A stretch of DNA of 6,876 bases from DATCSE01 sp036568605. GTDB lineage: Bacteria > Pseudomonadota > Gammaproteobacteria > Burkholderiales > Burkholderiaceae_C. The stretch is from contig DATCSE010000344.1 in NCBI GenBank assembly GCA_036568605.1, positions 1 to 6,876 on the forward strand, read 5' to 3'. Below the pieces are notes generated by a model, which saw nothing but the letters and a program-made list of their open reading frames with translations, did no database searches and was not told where the DNA came from. Within the stretch, counting starts at the first letter, position 1. Each line of letters begins with the position of its first letter. This document shows, one piece after another, positions 3,832 through 6,876 of this stretch. A program made the position numbers and the translations under genes.

Positions 3832-6642
3832 TCAGGCCAAGACCGGCTCATCGCGCGTCGTGAGCGCGCTGCGCACGGCGTGGTCGATCTGACAATCCCG
3901 CCCTTCGTGCCACGCCGCGTCGAACGCGGTGCCGGTCGTCGCGAGCCGTAGCGCCGCGAGCTGCTGCTGCCAGCGCCGCTCGCTGCGCGGCGATCGCGCC
4001 AGAGGCAGCCGTTCGCGTGCCGCGTCTGCAGCCGCGGCCAGCCGAACCGCTGCGTCGGCTCGGCCGTCGAGGTGCGCCAGGGTCGCGTGGTCTTCCAGGC
4101 AGCCGAGAAGCTCCTCGCGCATCTCGAATGTGCGAAAGGCGCGCAACGCGTCGTCCAGCCGGCTGCGGGCCGACGCGAGGTCGCCGCCCTGCAGATCGAC
4201 GCGGCCCAGCCACCACAGCGCATTCGCTTCGCCGCGCTTGTCGCCCGCCTCGCGGCACACGGTCAGCGAGCGCTTGAAGCGCAGGCACGCCTGTGCCGCG
4301 TCGCCCAGCTCGAACGCGACTTCGCCCAGCACCAGCTCGCACTCGCCCTCGACTTCCTGATGCCGGATGTCGCGCGCGATCGCCAGGCCGTGTTCCAGGT
4401 GCGCATGGGCCTGCGCGTCGTTGCCCTGGTAGACCTCGATCTGGCCGAGGTGCAGCAGCCCGATGGCCTCGCCGACGCGGTCGCCGAGCTCGCGGAAGAT
4501 CTGCAGCGCCTCGCGCTCCCCCACCGCGGCACTCTGAGCATCGCCTCCCTGCAGCCGGGCGAACGACAGGGTCGACAACGTGGCCGCGATGTCCACCTGA
4601 CTGCCGAGCCGACGCCGCAGCTCCAGGCAGGTCTCGAGCATGCGTCGCGCCTCGGCATGGTCGCTCTGACTCTCGGCGAGCGCCGCGCCCACGTACAAGG
4701 CCCAGGCGTGGGCCACGTCCGCGGCGCGGATCGCCGGCAGCGCCAGCGCGGCGCGCACCAGATGGCGGCCCTCGGTCGAGTAGCCGCGCAGAATCCAGAA
4801 GCCTTGCAGCGCGACCGCGAACTTGACCGCGATGAACGGATCGGTGCCGCCGCCCAGCGCCAGCGCGATCGCCGCCCGCACGTTGTCCAGCTCGGTTTCG
4901 AGGCGCCAGATCCAGTCGGCCTGCTCCGGCCCTTTCAACCCGCGGTTCGCATCCTTCGCCAACGCGAAGAAGTGCTCGCAATGGCGCACCGCGGTGGCCG
5001 CTGCCTGGCCGTTGCGTTCGAGCTTCTCGCGCGCGTAGTCGCGAATGGTCTCCAGCATGCGATAACGCGTGCCGTCGTCGCGCTCGTCCAACATGACCAG
5101 CGACTTCTCGACGAGCGAGCTCAGCAGATCCAGCACGTCGTCGCGGTCCAGCGGATCCGTGCCGCACACGTGCTCGGCCGCCGCCAGGTCGAAGCCGCCG
5201 ACGAACACGCCGAGACGGCTGAGCAGGGTCTGTTCCGGCTCGTTCAGCAGCTCGTACGACCAGTCGACCAGCGCTCGCAACGTTTGTTGCCGCTCCTGGA
5301 GTACGCGCGCTCCGCCGGTGAGCAGCTTGTAGCGATCGTGGAGGCGCGCGTTGATGTCGGCCACCGAGAGCGATCGCACCCGCGCCGCGGCCAGCTCGAG
5401 CGCGAGCGGAATGCCTTCCAGCCGCGCCACCAACTCGGCAATCGCGGGCGCCTCCCGTTCGTTGAGCGCGAAGCTCGGCTTGTGCGCCTGCGCACGATCG
5501 AGGAACAAGCGCACCGCGGACGACCGCAGCAGTGCGTCGAGGCCGTCGCCGCGCTGGGGCACCGGCAACGGCAGGATGGGGTAGGCGCGCTCGCCCGGGA
5601 TGCGCAGCGTCTGGCGGCTGGACGCGATCAGCCTGACCTGCGAAGTCTCGCGCACGATGGCGTGCGCCAGGTCCGCCAACGGCTCGATCAGGTGCTCGCA
5701 GTTGTCCAGGATCAGCAGCGCCCGATGCGACTTCAGGTGCGTGCAGAGCGTCTGCACCAGCGGCCGACCGGGCTCCTCGCGTACGCCCAGCGCCTGGGCC
5801 GCCACGCTGGGCACGAGGGCCGGGTCGCTGATCGGCGCCAGGTCGAGGAACCACACGCCGTCCGGATACTGGTGCATCACCTGGGCCGCGGCCTGCAGCG
5901 ACAGCCGTGTCTTGCCCAGGCCGCCCATGCCGAGCAGCGTCAGCAAGCGCGCCTCGGACAGCAGCGCCTTCACCTCGTCCAGCTCGCGCTCGCGGCCGAC
6001 GAAGGACGTGCCCGGATGCGGCAGGTTGTTCGGGATCTCCTTCACCGGCAACCACCAATCGCCGGTACGCACGACGCGGAAGACCTTGTCCTCGTCGGGC
6101 GGCGTCACGAAGTTCGCGTCGTGCTCGCCGACCTCGAAGATTTCGAGCGGCTCTGCCAGGCCCTTGACCATCCAGTGCCCATGCGACTGCACCTTCAGGT
6201 CGCTCTGGCCGAGCGCCTGGCGCGCCTCGGAGGTCAACAAGGTCTGGCTGCCGCGCGCCAGCGACATCACGCGCGCCGCGGTCGGCTTGGCCAGGCCGTC
6301 CACCTCCAGCGGCTTGGCCCCGAGGGCGACCGCGGCGGCGCTGTTCTCGCGCAGGATCACCGGCCCCACATGCAGGCCAGCCCGGGCCTTCAGCGCCACC
6401 GGGAGCGACGCCAGGCCGCGGTGGTAGGCCAGCGCGTAGCCGACTGCATCGGCCGCGGCTTCGAACATCAGCAGCATGCCGTCGGTCTTGTCGATCTCGC
6501 GGCCTCGCCAAGTCGGCAGCAGGTCGCGAGCCATCCGGTCATGCGCTTCCCAGACCGCGGCCATCGCGGCGTCGCCGAGTTGCTCCAGCAGTCTGGTACT
6601 GTCGACGACGTCGGTCAGCAGCAAGGCGCGAAGCTCGCTCAT
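3832..6642 (-). CDS. cyclase-like / NB-ARC (STAND) ATPase / TPR signalling protein
   Basis: A 936-residue cytoplasmic protein with three parts. (1) Residues 1-145: class III nucleotide-cyclase homology domain, with metal-type Asp at 11 (LLTDVVDST) and 54 (DKTDG) and the TAAR Arg at 124; the usual Asn just before this motif is Pro120, and the lysine normally four residues before the second Asp is not there, so cyclase activity is doubtful. (2) A linker with WLPVKEIPNNLP (197-208), then an NB-ARC/STAND ATPase at about 212-500: Walker A GMGGLGKT at 238-245, Walker B LLILD with D313, a sensor strand LIASSR at 338-343, and EGIPLA at 409-414. (3) About seven 40-residue TPR-like repeats from 601 to 880, then a short conserved-looking tail with AWHEGR. 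Members of this group act as ATP-driven switches that respond to a ligand through the repeats. No DNA-binding domain is visible. No clear Shine-Dalgarno sequence precedes ATG 6642. Ligand and output unknown. Confidence 0.93.
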   Translation of the reverse strand: MSELRALLLTDVVDSTRLLEQLGDAAMAAVWEAHDRMARDLLPTWRGREIDKTDGMLLMFEAAADAVGYALAYHRGLASLPVALKARAGLHVGPVILRENSAAAVALGAKPLEVDGLAKPTAARVMSLARGSQTLLTSEARQALGQSDLKVQSHGHWMVKGLAEPLEIFEVGEHDANFVTPPDEDKVFRVVRTGDWWLPVKEIPNNLPHPGTSFVGRERELDEVKALLSEARLLTLLGMGGLGKTRLSLQAAAQVMHQYPDGVWFLDLAPISDPALVPSVAAQALGVREEPGRPLVQTLCTHLKSHRALLILDNCEHLIEPLADLAHAIVRETSQVRLIASSRQTLRIPGERAYPILPLPVPQRGDGLDALLRSSAVRLFLDRAQAHKPSFALNEREAPAIAELVARLEGIPLALELAAARVRSLSVADINARLHDRYKLLTGGARVLQERQQTLRALVDWSYELLNEPEQTLLSRLGVFVGGFDLAAAEHVCGTDPLDRDDVLDLLSSLVEKSLVMLDERDDGTRYRMLETIRDYAREKLERNGQAAATAVRHCEHFFALAKDANRGLKGPEQADWIWRLETELDNVRAAIALALGGGTDPFIAVKFAVALQGFWILRGYSTEGRHLVRAALALPAIRAADVAHAWALYVGAALAESQSDHAEARRMLETCLELRRRLGSQVDIAATLSTLSFARLQGGDAQSAAVGEREALQIFRELGDRVGEAIGLLHLGQIEVYQGNDAQAHAHLEHGLAIARDIRHQEVEGECELVLGEVAFELGDAAQACLRFKRSLTVCREAGDKRGEANALWWLGRVDLQGGDLASARSRLDDALRAFRTFEMREELLGCLEDHATLAHLDGRADAAVRLAAAADAARERLPLARSPRSERRWQQQLAALRLATTGTAFDAAWHEGRDCQIDHAVRSALTTRDEPVLA
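4003..4842 (-). repeat. seven in-register 40-residue TPR-like repeats (within the STAND protein)
   Basis: Residues 641-880 divide into six blocks of exactly 40 residues with no insertions: 641, 681, 721, 761, 801 and 841 are the first residues. Several blocks share G at block position 20, an Ala-rich second helix, and an ending such as RELG, REAG or RRLG before the next block. Residues 601-640 fit as a weaker seventh block. This is the MalT-like superhelix type that usually holds the inducer-binding or partner-binding surface. Confidence 0.75.
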
Positions 6643-6716
6643 GGCGGAGAGTCTACGCGCCGCAGGCGCTGCGCGATCGGTCCGTGCCGGCTCTTCCCCC
6701 TAAGTCATCAAGCCCG
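6643..6716 (-). other. 74-bp spacer upstream of the STAND gene
   Basis: This gap separates two genes on the same strand. On the - strand it holds TTGACG near 6715-6720, which overlaps the end of the upstream gene, but no TATAAT-like box at the right distance. GCAG/CTGC arms near 6662-6674 could make a small stem. No Shine-Dalgarno sequence is seen before ATG 6642. Read-through from the upstream gene is as likely as an own promoter. Confidence 0.3.
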
Positions 6717-6876
6717 TCAAGCTCGACTCGCGTTGGACAGGCGCGTCAGCAGCTGCAACCAGATGATTTCGACGCGCCGGCGCACCGAGCCGGCGGTGGC
6801 CTGCGTCGAGAAGTCCTCGGTCTTGATCTGGCCGTCGACCCGCACCCGGTTGGCGCGGATCGGCGTGGTGCGCACC
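6717..6876 (-). CDS. C-terminal end of an unrecognised protein (runs off the window)
   Basis: The frame is open from the right edge to a TGA at 6717-6719 and gives 52 residues, beginning VRTTPIRANRVRVDGQIKTE and ending WLQLLTRLSNASRA. Nearly all codons end in G or C, the same strong bias as the neighbouring STAND gene, which is good evidence of real coding. The fragment has alternating short strands, then a helix with RRRVEIIW and LQLLTRL. I do not recognise the family. The start and most of the gene lie beyond the window. It points the same way as the STAND gene, 74 bases before it, so the two may share a transcript. Confidence 0.75.
   Translation of the reverse strand, partial: VRTTPIRANRVRVDGQIKTEDFSTQATAGSVRRRVEIIWLQLLTRLSNASRA

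Noticed and set aside
5600..6427. 275-codon + strand frame opposite the STAND gene
   Set aside because: Low-complexity Ser/Arg-rich translation, antisense to the ATPase domain, no ribosome binding site logic.
3848..6511. 887-codon open frame in another - strand frame inside the STAND gene
   Set aside because: The translation is almost only Arg, Ala, Gly and Pro with no motif, while the other frame holds Walker A, Walker B and TPR-like repeats. It is a GC-driven shadow.

Overview
This is a GC-rich bacterial window, most likely from a proteobacterium. The strongest lineage clue is a complete PEP-CTERM/exosortase substrate at 3117-3773. That sorting system is common in environmental, exopolysaccharide-forming Betaproteobacteria (for example the Rubrivivax/Leptothrix/Rhizobacter side of Burkholderiales) and some Gammaproteobacteria. 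This lineage call is inference, not proof. Third-codon-position GC is very high in the right half and visibly lower in the first ~760 bases.

Left half (32-2930), all on the + strand, is a run of six short genes with small gaps (11-61 bp): a RimJ/RimL-like GNAT acetyltransferase, a 42-residue unrecognised protein with the best Shine-Dalgarno sequence in the window, a second unrelated GNAT acetyltransferase, a small lipoprotein of unknown function, a LysE/RhtB amino-acid exporter, and a GFA-type zinc protein with an unusual His/Cys-rich C-terminal tail. They do not form a recognisable pathway. The mixture resembles an accessory 'cargo' run. The first gene is bounded by a matching GTTAGAG/CTCTAAC pair of the kind that bounds integron cassettes, but no complete attC site was found.

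The middle (2931-3831) has a 186-bp spacer with nested inverted repeats and a sigma-54-like GG-N10-GC element. It leads into the PEP-CTERM gene, followed by two GC hairpins in the gap where it meets the next gene tail to tail.

The right half (3832-6642, - strand) is one large gene. It encodes a 936-residue protein with a degenerate class III nucleotide-cyclase-like domain, an NB-ARC/STAND ATPase and about seven 40-residue TPR-like repeats: the architecture of a signal-sensing switch without a DNA-binding output domain. Upstream of it on the same strand, the last 52 codons of an unrecognised gene enter from the right edge.

No rRNA, tRNA, CRISPR array, transposase or replication origin was seen. 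I found no clear new multi-gene system. The best leads are the 42-residue protein coupled to a GNAT gene, the WHxAH-repeat tail on the GFA protein, the altered active site of the cyclase-like domain, and the possible sigma-54 control of the PEP-CTERM gene.
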